From: Vulcanimicrobiota bacterium
GTDB lineage: Bacteria; Pseudomonadota; Gammaproteobacteria; Xanthomonadales; Rhodanobacteraceae
DNA: 35,972 bases
Reading direction: 5' to 3'
NCBI GenBank assembly: GCA_903970555.1
Contig: CAJCJD010000238.1
Span: 1-35,972 of the forward strand
The translations under genes and the position numbers were made by a program. Position 1 is the first letter of the stretch, and each line of letters opens with the position of its first letter. Under the pieces are notes generated by a model. That model was not told the DNA's origin, did not search any database, and saw nothing but the letters and a program-made list of their open reading frames with translations. Positions 25,642 to 33,741 of this stretch are shown here, piece by piece.

Positions 25642-26347
25642 ATGGCGTGCTGTAGTGAATCAGTTGCAAGGTCAAGTCGCCGCCTTCGCTCTGCGCCAGC
25701 TTCACCGGCAGCGGAAACTGCTTGGGCACATACCACGCGTCGAAATGCTTGTCTGAATCGGTGCGCGTCACGCGTTCGGCCTGGAAACTGCCTGCCGGTA
25801 CTTTGACCTCCTCGGTGCCGGTCACCTTGAACTGTTGCTGCTCCACGCGTTGCTTCACGCCCACGGGTAGCGTCACGCTTTGATTGCCCGCACGCAGTGC
25901 CAATCCCAGCGCCAGCGACATCGTATTGCGATCGACCATGCCCGGCTCGGCCGCGTAGTTCGTGGCACCTTTGCCGTCATCGACGCTGACTTGCTTGGTG
26001 TTCCAATTCACCTGCATCAGACGCTGCTTGGTTTTCAGCGCGCTGACTTTGGAGTTGTACGTTTCGGTTTCCGGCGCGTTGTTGTTCCAGCGGAAACGGG
26101 TGACATCGCTGGTGTTTGCGCCAAGCATGGCGGCCAGTCCAGACGTGCCATGGATCTGGTTGCTGTATTCGTATTCGCCGTTGCCGAGCGCTTTGAGTGT
26201 GATGGTTGCTTCACCCATCGCTTCGCCATCGCGAGATACCTGATACGTCGCGGTAAACGGCGCCGGCGCCGCAGCGAACGCGGCCGTGGTGAAGGTGGCC
26301 AGCGCGAGGCCGGCGAGAAGCGTGCGGGGAAGTTTGAGTATGCGCAT
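25640..26347 (-). CDS. DUF3108 domain-containing exported protein
   Basis: A 235-residue protein with a signal peptide (about residues 1-25, ending AAFA) followed by a DUF3108 domain over most of its length. Features include a beta-rich start (FTATYQVSRDGEAMGEATITL) and a terminal WYVPKQFPLPVKLAQSEGG typical of the family. The function is unknown; structures of relatives show a beta-rich sandwich, and a periplasmic place is inferred. It follows purN by 51 bases in the same direction, a pairing that recurs in gammaproteobacteria although no link to purine synthesis is known. The stop lies against the murA terminator. Confidence 0.88.
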   Translation of the reverse strand: MRILKLPRTLLAGLALATFTTAAFAAAPAPFTATYQVSRDGEAMGEATITLKALGNGEYEYSNQIHGTSGLAAMLGANTSDVTRFRWNNNAPETETYNSKVSALKTKQRLMQVNWNTKQVSVDDGKGATNYAAEPGMVDRNTMSLALGLALRAGNQSVTLPVGVKQRVEQQQFKVTGTEEVKVPAGSFQAERVTRTDSDKHFDAWYVPKQFPLPVKLAQSEGGDLTLQLIHYSTP

Positions 26348-26398
26348 GGATCGGCAGTTTACGCGCGAATCCTGAACGCATCGTTGCGAGCGTAAAGG

Positions 26399-27061
26399 TC
26401 AGCGAATCAGCGTACCGTCCAGCCATCGCAAGGGTTTGCGAAGCGGTTCGCCATCGAGGCTTATATCGCTGGCGCCGAATGATAGCCGCCCCGCGGCGAT
26501 CAGCGCGACGACGGCACACAGCAGCTGATGTTCGAGCGGAAGCAGCCGTTCCGCCAGCGCGTTTTCATTGTCGCCGGCTTGGATAGGCAACACCGTTTGG
26601 GCGATGACCGGGCCGCCGTCCAGTTCGGCCGTGACGTAATGCACGCTGGCGCCATGTTCGGCATCGCCGGCTTTCAGTGCGCGACGGTGCGTGTGCAAGC
26701 CGCGGTATTTGGGCAGCAGCGACGGATGGATATTGATCATCCGGCCGACCCACGGCTTTAGCGCATCGCCATCGATGATGCGCATGAAGCCCGCCAGTAC
26801 CAGCAAGTCTGGCTTCGTCGCTGCGATGCGATCGAACAGGGCGAAATCGTAGTCACGACGTTCGGCGTAGTCGCGGGGATCCATCACCGCGGTTGGAATG
26901 CCCGCCATCTGCGCAAGCTGCAACGCGCCGGCATCGGCCTTGTCGCTCGCAACCAGCACGAATTCCACCGGCAGTTCATCGCGGTCGCGCGCTGCCAGCA
27001 GCGCGGCAAAATTGCTGCCGCGGCCGGAGGCGAGGACTGCGATGCGAAGAGGTGCAAGCAT
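26399..27061 (-). CDS. purN: Phosphoribosylglycinamide formyltransferase (GART, formate donor 10-formyl-THF)
   Basis: Transfers a formyl group from 10-formyltetrahydrofolate to GAR in purine synthesis. The 220-residue protein starts with RIAVLASGRGSNF (phosphate-binding loop). It contains the active-site stretch INIHPSLLPKYRGLHTHRRAL (about 113-133, catalytic Asn and His) and HGASVHYVTAELDGGP with the catalytic Asp. The C-terminal tail (GASDISLDGEPLRKPLRW) is somewhat longer than in E. coli PurN (212). It lies downstream of purM, as usual, but the gap of 141 bases is filled by a dispersed inverted repeat. No clear ribosome site is visible. Confidence 0.95.
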   Translation of the reverse strand: MLAPLRIAVLASGRGSNFAALLAARDRDELPVEFVLVASDKADAGALQLAQMAGIPTAVMDPRDYAERRDYDFALFDRIAATKPDLLVLAGFMRIIDGDALKPWVGRMINIHPSLLPKYRGLHTHRRALKAGDAEHGASVHYVTAELDGGPVIAQTVLPIQAGDNENALAERLLPLEHQLLCAVVALIAAGRLSFGASDISLDGEPLRKPLRWLDGTLIR

Positions 27062-27088
27062 GTTTAGGAGTTGTATCTGATTAGGCCT

Positions 27089-27185
27089 GTCATCCCGACG
27101 GAGGCCGGGATCCAGTGACTCAAGCGCCGACGCTGCGTGTTTCGCACGACGTATGTCACTGGGCCCCGGCCTGCGCCGGGGCGAC
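27089..27185. repeat. Dispersed imperfect inverted repeat, copy 2 (REP-like)
   Basis: Two 31-base arms (27089-27119 and 27155-27185) are inverted copies with 25 of 31 positions matching, separated by 35 bases. The core CCGGGATCCAGTG at 27105-27117 matches 12 of 13 bases of the element at 6832-6912. It lies between purM and purN inside a probable operon and may alter the relative expression of the two. Confidence 0.75.
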
Positions 27186-27202
27186 GTTGAGGGTGATCGT
27201 GC

Positions 27203-28231
27203 TCAACCGATATGCACGCGCTCATCGCCTTGCGCAGGCACGACTTCGCCGATGATCGAGCTCTTCAATCCATGTTTCGCAAGCAGCGCCGATGCAGCAG
27301 CCACGGCATCGCGCGGCAGCAACACGGTGAAGCCGACGCCGCAGTTGAACGTGCGCCACATTTCCTCACGTGCCACGTTGCCTTCGCGCATTAGCCAATC
27401 GAACACAGGCGGCAGCACGATGGCCGACGCGTCGAGTTTCAGGCCGAGTCCGTCGGGCACGACGCGGATGATGTTTTCCTTCAAGCCGCCACCGGTGATG
27501 TGCGCCATGCCGTGCACGGGCACTGATTTGAGCAGTTCCAGCATCGGCTTCACGTAGATCGTGGTTGGCGCCATCAGCGCATCGGCCAGCGTCACGCCAC
27601 CCAGGTCCAGATCAAACGGGCTGCCGGCGCGCTCGACGATCTTGCGGATCAGCGAATAACCGTTCGAATGCGGGCCGGAAGACGCCACACCCAGAATGAC
27701 ATCGCCAGAGACGATGCTATCGCCGCTCAGCAAGGCATCCTTTTCGACTGCGCCGACGGTGAAGCCGGCCAGATCGTATTCGCCCGGCGGATACATGTCG
27801 GGCATTTCGGCCGTCTCGCCGCCGATCAGCGCGCAGCCGGCCAGCTCGCAACCCTTGGCGATGCCGCCGACCACGGCGACCGTGGTATCGACATCCAGCT
27901 TGCCGGTGGCGAAATAATCGAGGAAGAACAGCGGCTCGGCGCCCTGCACCAGCACGTCGTTCACGCACATGCCGACCAGGTCGATGCCGATCGTGTCGTG
28001 GCGGCCCAGCTGCTGAGCCAGCTTGAGCTTGGTGCCCACGCCGTCAGTGCCCGAGACCAGCACCGGTTCCTTGTAGCGTGTGCCCAGATTGAACAAGCCG
28101 CCGAAACCGCCCAGGCCACCCATCACTTCGGGACGGAAGGTGCGCTTGACCAGCGGTTTGATGCGTTCGACCACGGCATTGCCGGCGTCGATATCTACGC
28201 CAGCGGCGCGGTAAGTGAGGGCGTCGGACAT
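27203..28231 (-). CDS. purM: Phosphoribosylformylglycinamidine cyclo-ligase (AIR synthetase)
   Basis: Catalyses ATP-dependent closure of the imidazole ring to give AIR. The 342-residue protein has the family start [17 protein letters not shown], the [20 protein letters not shown] segment, [14 protein letters not shown], and the nucleotide-binding [14 protein letters not shown]-type stretch (here [16 protein letters not shown] near 137). The later [10 protein letters not shown] and [10 protein letters not shown] motifs are also present. It leads the purM-purN-DUF3108 unit and is divergent from the DUF2066 gene. A candidate promoter lies at 28361-28389, leaving a leader of about 120 bases that contains palindromes. 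AGGTCC before the ATG may be the ribosome site. Confidence 0.97.
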   Translation of the reverse strand: MSDALTYRAAGVDIDAGNAVVERIKPLVKRTFRPEVMGGLGGFGGLFNLGTRYKEPVLVSGTDGVGTKLKLAQQLGRHDTIGIDLVGMCVNDVLVQGAEPLFFLDYFATGKLDVDTTVAVVGGIAKGCELAGCALIGGETAEMPDMYPPGEYDLAGFTVGAVEKDALLSGDSIVSGDVILGVASSGPHSNGYSLIRKIVERAGSPFDLDLGGVTLADALMAPTTIYVKPMLELLKSVPVHGMAHITGGGLKENIIRVVPDGLGLKLDASAIVLPPVFDWLMREGNVAREEMWRTFNCGVGFTVLLPRDAVAAASALLAKHGLKSSIIGEVVPAQGDERVHIG

Positions 28232-28314
28232 GGCGGACCTGTGCTTCGGAAAACGAAAGGGACGCTCTGATCCTTTCTCTAACGGCGCCTCTGAGACTGT
28301 TTACCCGTAGTTGT

Positions 28315-28343
28315 TTGGGCCGCCGGCCCAACAGACGGTCTGT
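28315..28343. promoter_or_regulatory. Two abutting palindromes in the purM leader
   Basis: TTGGGCCG-C-CGGCCCAA (28315-28331) is perfectly symmetrical around one base, and ACAGAC-G-GTCTGT (28331-28343) is equally perfect and shares its first base. Both fall between the candidate purM promoter and the purM ATG. They could be operator half-site pairs or part of an RNA leader structure. They do not resemble the E. coli PurR box. Confidence 0.4.
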
Positions 28344-28360
28344 CTGCTTTCGTCGGCGCC

Positions 28361-28389
28361 CCTATAGATCTGTAGGCAAACAATGCCAA
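28361..28389 (-). promoter_or_regulatory. purM: Candidate purM promoter
   Basis: On the minus strand TTGGCA (28384-28389, 5 of 6) is 17 bases from TATAGG (28361-28366, 4 of 6). The -10 overlaps a near-palindrome, CTATAGATCTGTAG (28362-28375). Transcription would start near 28354. The weak end of the -10 box lowers confidence. Confidence 0.4.
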
Positions 28390-28488
28390 TGGCACCAGTA
28401 CAGAATGGAGCAGAGCACCGCTAATGATAGACGTTAGGGGTGGGATTGGGCAGACTTTCCTTCAAATCCCCCTGAGCATCTCCCGCCC

Positions 28489-29481
28489 ATGCGCCTGTCA
28501 CGTCTGCTGATCGCCACTTTGCTGTTCGGCCTCGTGGTGGGGTTGCCACAGCTTGCCCTTGGCCAGGCGGCCTCGCCCTATACCGTGGTCGTGCCGGTCT
28601 CCGATGTCAGCGACGCGCAGCGTAGCCAGGCCTTCTCCACCGCCCTGGGGCAGGTGTTGACCCGTGTGTCGGGTGGTCAGGACCTCACCGGCAAGGGCGC
28701 TTATAGCGATGCGCTGCAGAACGCCGGCGGCATCGTCAAGCAGTTCCAGTACCTGAGTGGGGCAGGCAATCCGCCCAGCCTTACGTTGTCGATCACCTTC
28801 GATCAGGGGGCCGTGCAGCGCCTGGTTACCGACATGGGCGCTACGGCAGCAGGCGTGAAACCACCGTTGTTGCTGGTCGTGCAGGGTAGCGACGGCAAGA
28901 TCCTCGGCAAGGACGATCTCGGCGCACTGAGCGATTCGGTGAACAAACACGGTTACCAAGTGAGCTATGCCGATCCGACCCAGCTCCCCGACCTGGGCAA
29001 GCTCGCCGCCGCCGACCCGGCTGCGATGTCGGCGATCAGTCGCCTGTATCACACCGGCCTCGTGCTGGTGGGTAACTTGCACGCCAACGGCGCCGATTGG
29101 ACGCTGATCAGCGGCGGCCAGGCCCAGCATTGGAGCGTTCAGGGCAGCAGCAACGACGATGCATTCGCGGATGCGGGCAAAAGTGCCACCGATCGCATGG
29201 GCCAGGCGCTGAATGTGATCGGGGCGACGACGGTCGATGGCAAGCTGTGGGTGTCCGGCGTGCACAGCGCGATGGATTACGCCAATTTGCTGGCGACGTT
29301 GCGGGCCGATCCTTCCGTGCAGAAGGTTGGCACGCTGAGCGCGCAGGACGATGGCGTGTTGCTGGCCGTGAAGGCTGGCACGCCGCTCGATGGGCTGGCC
29401 GCCAACCTAACGGCGGGCGGTCGCCTCATGCAGGGCAGCTCGCATGACGGTGCGGACGTCAGCCTGCGTTGGCTGCACTGA
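28489..29481 (+). CDS. DUF2066 domain-containing exported protein
   Basis: A 330-residue protein with a signal peptide (about 1-25, LLIATLLFGLVVGLPQLALG). The DUF2066 domain starts with YTVVVPVSDVSDAQRSQAFSTALGQVLTRVSG and continues through GGIVKQFQYLSG. The remaining two thirds are rich in small residues, with a LVLVGNLHANGADWTLISGG motif near 185-205. It is probably periplasmic; the function is unknown. DUF2066 genes regularly sit between purM and hda in gammaproteobacteria (for example Pseudomonas), exactly as here, which supports the call. The ATG at 28489 has no strong ribosome site. It is the first gene of a run leading to hda. Confidence 0.88.
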   Translation: MRLSRLLIATLLFGLVVGLPQLALGQAASPYTVVVPVSDVSDAQRSQAFSTALGQVLTRVSGGQDLTGKGAYSDALQNAGGIVKQFQYLSGAGNPPSLTLSITFDQGAVQRLVTDMGATAAGVKPPLLLVVQGSDGKILGKDDLGALSDSVNKHGYQVSYADPTQLPDLGKLAAADPAAMSAISRLYHTGLVLVGNLHANGADWTLISGGQAQHWSVQGSSNDDAFADAGKSATDRMGQALNVIGATTVDGKLWVSGVHSAMDYANLLATLRADPSVQKVGTLSAQDDGVLLAVKAGTPLDGLAANLTAGGRLMQGSSHDGADVSLRWLH

Positions 29482-29488
29482 GCCGCGC

Positions 29489-30067
29489 ATGGTCGCCGCG
29501 ATGCCCACTGCGTCGCTCTCGCCCTGGCGACATCTGCCGAATGCCATCTCGATGCTGCGGGTGCTGCTTGTCGCACCCATCTGCTGGTTGCTGCTGCAAC
29601 GAAGTTGGTCGTCCGCTCTGATATTGGTCGCCGTGGCGGGTGTTTCGGATGGGTTGGATGGATTCCTGGCACGCCATTACGGCTGGCAGAGCAGGCTGGG
29701 CGGCATGCTCGACGCAATCGCCGACAAGATGCTGTTGATCAGCTGTTTCGTGGTGCTGACGTGGCTCGGGGAGTCGCCGCTCTGGCTCACGCTGATCGTT
29801 TGTGGACGTGACGTGGTCATCGCATGCGGCGCGCTGCTCTGGCGCCTGTTCATCGGCCGCATCTACCCGCAGCCGAGTTTGCTATCGAAAGCGTGCACGT
29901 TGATGCAGATCGTTTACTTGCTTGTCGTATTGCTGGCGCTCGCTCACTGGCCGGCACCGACACCGGTGCCGTTCATCTGGCTGGTGGCAGCGTTATGTGC
30001 AATTAGCGGCCTGGATTACGTGTTGCGCTGGTCGCATCGCGCATGGCAGACGCGGCATGCGCCATAA
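29489..30067 (+). CDS. CDP-alcohol phosphatidyltransferase family protein
   Basis: A 192-residue membrane protein. The catalytic motif DG-x2-AR-x8-G-x3-D-x3-D is complete at residues 57-79 (D57, G58, A61, R62, G71, D75, D79), and five or six hydrophobic helices surround it. The N-terminal HLPNAISMLRVLL is typical of PgsA and cardiolipin-synthase-like members. It probably makes a phospholipid headgroup linkage from CDP-diacylglycerol, but the acceptor alcohol cannot be told. It differs from the pssA at 5080. The start is uncertain: ATG at 29489 or 29501. It follows the DUF2066 gene by 7 bases and precedes the PerM-like gene by 69 bases. Confidence 0.85.
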   Translation: MVAAMPTASLSPWRHLPNAISMLRVLLVAPICWLLLQRSWSSALILVAVAGVSDGLDGFLARHYGWQSRLGGMLDAIADKMLLISCFVVLTWLGESPLWLTLIVCGRDVVIACGALLWRLFIGRIYPQPSLLSKACTLMQIVYLLVVLLALAHWPAPTPVPFIWLVAALCAISGLDYVLRWSHRAWQTRHAP

Positions 30068-30136
30068 GAACGCTTTGAACCACCCTCCACATAAGCCAAA
30101 CTTGCCAACACGCCCCTCGCCATCGATGAGCCTTCC

Positions 30137-31303
30137 GTGTCCATAAGCCAAGAGACATCCCGCCGCTGGCAGATGCTGGCCATTACCGTCGTCATCGCGC
30201 TGGTGATATGGCTGCTCGCCCCGGTGCTGATGCCCTTCGCGGTGGCCGCCATGCTGGCCTATCTGGGCGACCCCATGGCCAATCGTCTGGAGCGGCTGGG
30301 CATCGGGCGCACGCTCGCGGTCAGCATCGTGTTTGTGGTGCTGATATTGATCATCGGGGCCTCGCTGCTGTTGCTGGTGCCTTTGATCGCACGCCAGGTC
30401 GAAAACCTGGTGGAAAATTTCCCGCGCTACGTGGAATGGGCAAGAGACACCGTGCTGCCCTGGTTGCAGGCAAAGCTGCATCTTGATCCAAAAGCGTTCG
30501 ACACCGATCGACTGGTCGCTGAAATCAAGGAAAACATCGGGTCGATCGGCACTGTGATTGGCAAATTGTCGCGCTCCGGTTTCGGCGTTGTGATGTGGCT
30601 GACCAACTTGGTGCTGATTCCGGTGGTGTGGTTCTACCTGCTGCGCGACTGGGACCGCCTGGTGGCATGGATCGACCGCATGCTGCCGCGCTCGATCGAA
30701 CCGACCATCGCACATCTGGCGCGTGAATCGGACGCCGTGCTGGGTGCTTTCGTGCGCGGGCAGTTGCTGGTGATGCTTGCGCTCGCTATCTACTACGGCG
30801 TGGCGTTGACGCTGATTGGTATTTCGGTGGGTCCGCTGATCGGTATGGTCGCTGGCCTGCTCAGTTTTGTGCCGTATCTTGGTTTCATCACCGGCTTTGC
30901 CGCAGCGATCATCGCTTCGCTGGTGCAGCATGGCGATTGGACGCACTTGTTGATGGTGGTCGGCGTCTTTGTGATCGGCCAGTTACTGGAAGGCTACGTA
31001 CTGGTGCCTCGGCTGGTCGGCGAAAAAATCGGCCTGCATCCTGTTGCGGTGATTTTCGCGGTGCTGGCGGGTGGTTACCTGTTCGGCTTCCTTGGCGTAC
31101 TGCTGGCATTGCCGGCCGCTTCCGTCATCCTGGTGCTGCTGCGCTACCTGGCGCAGCGCTACAAGCAGAGTGACCTATATACCGAAGAAGGCGAGCCTGA
31201 CAGCGTGATCGCCGAAGTCGACGTAACCGTCAGCCAGGCCGTCGACGGCGAAGTGCGCGCCCAGACGCACGTCGCGGAAAAGAGCGAACCGCATAAGCCA
31301 TGA
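30137..31303 (+). CDS. AI-2E/PerM family membrane transporter
   Basis: A 388-residue integral membrane protein of the AI-2E family (PerM/YdiK/TqsA group). It has an N-terminal hydrophobic pair (LAITVVIALVIWLLAPVLMPFAVA, then AVSIVFVVLILIIGASLLLL), a soluble helical part at about 90-150, and a C-terminal membrane bundle with GLLSFVPYLGFITGF and GEKIGLHPVAVIFAVLAGGYLFGFLG, the family signature. A hydrophilic tail of about 50 residues follows. Substrates of most members are unknown, and PerM of E. coli also neighbours a DnaA-related gene. The GTG start at 30137 is used; the ATG at 30126 is out of frame. The stop overlaps hda by four bases. Confidence 0.9.
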   Translation: MSISQETSRRWQMLAITVVIALVIWLLAPVLMPFAVAAMLAYLGDPMANRLERLGIGRTLAVSIVFVVLILIIGASLLLLVPLIARQVENLVENFPRYVEWARDTVLPWLQAKLHLDPKAFDTDRLVAEIKENIGSIGTVIGKLSRSGFGVVMWLTNLVLIPVVWFYLLRDWDRLVAWIDRMLPRSIEPTIAHLARESDAVLGAFVRGQLLVMLALAIYYGVALTLIGISVGPLIGMVAGLLSFVPYLGFITGFAAAIIASLVQHGDWTHLLMVVGVFVIGQLLEGYVLVPRLVGEKIGLHPVAVIFAVLAGGYLFGFLGVLLALPAASVILVLLRYLAQRYKQSDLYTEEGEPDSVIAEVDVTVSQAVDGEVRAQTHVAEKSEPHKP

Positions 31304-31995
31304 CTGCGCAGTTGCCGTTGAGTTTGCGTTGGCCGCGTCGCCAGCGTTTTGAACATTTTCATGCTGGTATCAACGCGGCAGCGGTTGCCGCGACACGCGT
31401 GCTCGCCGTGCAAACTGGCGCGCCATGGCTGTACTTGAATGGCCCAGCAGGCAGCGGCAAAAGCCATCTATTGCTCGCCGCATGCCAGGCTGCAAGCGAA
31501 GCGGGGCGTTCCGCGCAGTATTTGCCGCTTAAGGCATTGCGCGACCATGCCGCCGTGATCCGCGGTGTGGCCGGCAGCGAATTTCTCGCGCTGGACAATC
31601 TGGAGGCGCTTGCAGGCGATCGTGATGCCGAACACGCTTTGTTCGATCTCTACAATCGCGCACGCGCTGAAGGTACTGCGCTCATCTTCGCCGCTGAATC
31701 CGTGCCGGCGCATTTGCCGATCACGCTTCCCGACCTGCGCTCGCGCCTTGGCGCGTGCACGCAGTTCGCGCTAAAGCCGCTGGACGACGCCGAGCGCCGC
31801 GAAGTGCTGAAAAGCCAAGCTGCGTTGCGCGGCATCGAACTGGACGACACGGTGCTCGATTGGTTGTTCGCGCGTTATGTGCGTGATCTGGGCGCGTTGC
31901 TCGATCTGCTCGATCGCCTGGATCAGGCCTCCTTGGCCGCGCAGCGACGGATTACCGTGCCATTCCTGCGGACGTTCCTGCGTGAGGCGGGCTAG
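31300..31995 (+). CDS. hda: DnaA regulatory inactivator Hda
   Basis: A 231-residue AAA+ protein that, bound to the sliding clamp, stimulates ATP hydrolysis by DnaA and so prevents re-initiation. The clamp-binding motif QLPLSL is at residues 4-9, the Walker A motif GPAGSGKS at 48-55, and a Walker B-like FLALDNLEAL near 92-101. The C-terminus (DLGALLDLLDRLDQASLAAQRRITVPFLRTFL) matches the DnaA-like lid. It has no DNA-binding domain IV, which separates it from DnaA. The ATGA overlap with the PerM-like gene shows coupling, and this order is conserved in gammaproteobacteria. Confidence 0.95.
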   Translation: MTAQLPLSLRWPRRQRFEHFHAGINAAAVAATRVLAVQTGAPWLYLNGPAGSGKSHLLLAACQAASEAGRSAQYLPLKALRDHAAVIRGVAGSEFLALDNLEALAGDRDAEHALFDLYNRARAEGTALIFAAESVPAHLPITLPDLRSRLGACTQFALKPLDDAERREVLKSQAALRGIELDDTVLDWLFARYVRDLGALLDLLDRLDQASLAAQRRITVPFLRTFLREAG

Positions 31996-32051
31996 GCGAT
32001 CGCGTATTGACGTTTTCTCTTTCGATAACGAGTGCGTTTTGGAGAAGGCAC

Positions 32052-32312
32052 ATGGATGCGATGGATATCAAGTTTTCAAAGGGCGAAAAGGAGCTTCTTG
32101 TCCAGAAAATAAAGCTCTTTTTTTCCGATAGGCTGGATCAGCAGATTGGCGGTTTCGACGCAGAATTCCTTTTGGAGTTTTTTTCCACGGAGATCGGCGT
32201 TTATTTCTACAATCGCGGCTTGTACGACGCGCAAGCCATCCTGTCGAACAGGATGGATGAGATCCATGACGCGATTTATAAGCTTGAACGCCCTACGGCA
32301 TTTGTAAGATGA
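32052..32312 (+). CDS. DUF2164 family small protein
   Basis: An 86-residue soluble protein matching DUF2164: IKFSKGEKELLVQKIKLFFSDRLDQQIGGFDAEFLLEFF and then IGVYFYNRGLYDAQAIL. The family is small and widespread, with unknown function. The ATG at 32052 has a strong GGAGAAGG site (32041-32048). By eye the gene is clearly lower in GC than its neighbours, with T runs such as in KLFFSDR and EFFSTE. The 56-base gap after hda and the 97 bases before the VOC gene contain nothing I recognise. It may be transcribed from its own promoter. Confidence 0.85.
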   Translation: MDAMDIKFSKGEKELLVQKIKLFFSDRLDQQIGGFDAEFLLEFFSTEIGVYFYNRGLYDAQAILSNRMDEIHDAIYKLERPTAFVR

Positions 32313-32409
32313 CGGGCGATGGAGAAGTTGGAGCATGATCGGCCACACCGTGCTTAAGTAGGCGCCGTAGTCGTGGGCGAGGCGCGAGTCATTCATAAGG
32401 TGAATAGCC

Positions 32410-32757
32410 ATGAATACAGCATTCCGTTCCTCGCGAGACGTCATCATTCGCACGAATGATTGGGCCGCAGCGTCGACGTTTTATACAGCGACGCTTGGTT
32501 TCGAGGCGGTGTACCGGAGCGACAAGCTCATTGGCTTCGAAACGGGTTCGTTTCGCCTGTACGTCGAAAAAGGCGCCGAACATGCGCCCGTTTTCGATTT
32601 TCTGGTGGCGGATGTCCAGGCGGCGAAAGCAGCGTTGCTCGCGGCCGGCTGCACACTCGTGGAAGAAGATGCGGGTGTGCCGCGTTGCTATGTTCGCGAT
32701 CCGTATGGCGTGACGTTCAATATCGGTCAGGCCGATGCGAATGCTGGTGCGCCATAA
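32410..32757 (+). CDS. VOC (glyoxalase/bleomycin resistance) superfamily protein
   Basis: A 115-residue protein with the VOC fold. The N-terminal half has DVIIRTNDWAAASTFYTATLGFEAV, in which FYxxxLGF is the usual signature. The second half has VADVQAAKAALLAAGCTLVEE and ends with CYVRDPYGVTFNIG, matching the DPDGN-type strand. VOC proteins include glyoxalases, dioxygenases and drug-binding proteins; the metal ligands are not obvious, so the reaction cannot be named. AAGGTG about 8 bases before the ATG serves as ribosome site. It ends three bases before a bidirectional terminator shared with suhB. Confidence 0.85.
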   Translation: MNTAFRSSRDVIIRTNDWAAASTFYTATLGFEAVYRSDKLIGFETGSFRLYVEKGAEHAPVFDFLVADVQAAKAALLAAGCTLVEEDAGVPRCYVRDPYGVTFNIGQADANAGAP

Positions 32758-32760
32758 ACA

Positions 32761-32784
32761 AAAAAGCGCCCTGAGGCGCTTTTT
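32761..32784. terminator. Bidirectional intrinsic terminator between VOC gene and suhB
   Basis: A perfect 10-base inverted repeat, AAAAAGCGCC / GGCGCTTTTT, with a 4-base CTGA loop is bordered by A and T runs. It can end transcription in both directions between the convergent VOC gene (stop 32757) and suhB (stop 32808). Confidence 0.9.
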
Positions 32785-32807
32785 GTGGGCGCATTGCGCT
32801 TTGCTTC

Positions 32808-33611
32808 TCAGGCCTTGAGCAGCGACGGCGTGGCTTGTGTGCCGATCGCTTCCACCATCGCCTTCACTATATGCAAGTTGCCGGCGACAATGTTGCCGCT
32901 GTCGGGAATGCCGTCGCGGCCGGCGAAGTCGCCATATTGGCCACCGGCTTCACGCACCAGCAACGCACCGGCAGCCATGTCCCACGGCTTGAGGCCAATC
33001 TCGAAAAATCCGTCGTAGCGACCCGCGGCGGTATAAGCCAGATCCAGTGCGGCGGAGCCCGAGCGGCGGATATCTTCCGCCTGGGTGAGCAGGGCGCGGG
33101 TCATGGCCAACTGCGAATCCAGATGCGCGCGCTGGCGATAGGGGAAGCCGGTGGCGATCATCGCGCCGGTGAGGTTTTCGCGCTTGCTGACGCGAATGCG
33201 GCGATCGTTGAGGTAGGCGCCGTCGCCCTTGCTGGCGGTGAACAGTTCATCGCGCAGGGGATCGAACACCACGGCATACACCGGCTCGCCCTTGTCGAGC
33301 AGGGCGATGGAAACGCTGAAATGTGGGATGCCGCGCAGGTAGTTGTGCGTGCCGTCCAGAGGATCGATCACCCAGACCAGCGGGCCCTTGCCCATGGCGC
33401 CGCTTTCCTCGGCGAGGAAGGCGTGGGTGGGGTAGGCGCGACGCAGCTCTTTGACGATCTCGGCCTCGGCCAGCTTGTCGACTTCGGACGCGAAGTCCAT
33501 GCGTTGCTTTTCAACGACGTTGAGACCGTCGATGCGGTTCATATAACGCAGGATCACGTTTCCAGCGGAGCGCGCAGCGCGTACCGCGACGTTGACGGCG
33601 GGTCTGGTCAT
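32808..33611 (-). CDS. suhB: Inositol-1-monophosphatase / rRNA processing factor SuhB
   Basis: A 267-residue Mg-dependent phosphatase, identical in length to E. coli SuhB. The metal ligands are visible in AEES (E68, E69), IDPLDGTHNY (D83, D86) and KPWDMAAGALLVREAGG (Asp near 212). In E. coli SuhB also joins the rRNA antitermination complex with Nus factors, independent of its phosphatase activity. The ATG at 33611 (MTRPAVNVAVRAARSAGN) fits the family; the longer open frame to 33794 would overlap trmJ. It is divergent from trmJ across 130 bases, as in E. coli, so a shared promoter region is likely. Confidence 0.96.
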   Translation of the reverse strand: MTRPAVNVAVRAARSAGNVILRYMNRIDGLNVVEKQRMDFASEVDKLAEAEIVKELRRAYPTHAFLAEESGAMGKGPLVWVIDPLDGTHNYLRGIPHFSVSIALLDKGEPVYAVVFDPLRDELFTASKGDGAYLNDRRIRVSKRENLTGAMIATGFPYRQRAHLDSQLAMTRALLTQAEDIRRSGSAALDLAYTAAGRYDGFFEIGLKPWDMAAGALLVREAGGQYGDFAGRDGIPDSGNIVAGNLHIVKAMVEAIGTQATPSLLKA

Positions 33612-33741
33612 GGCTTTGACTTGGCAAAAGAACGGGTTAGCGGCCGGAGATTCTAGCAGAGCGGGGCGGCGACGGGGTTCAATGCCCGCGGAAGGTCCGC
33701 GTCCACTATCCTTTTCCGCTGATTTGCCACTGATTCCTCGC

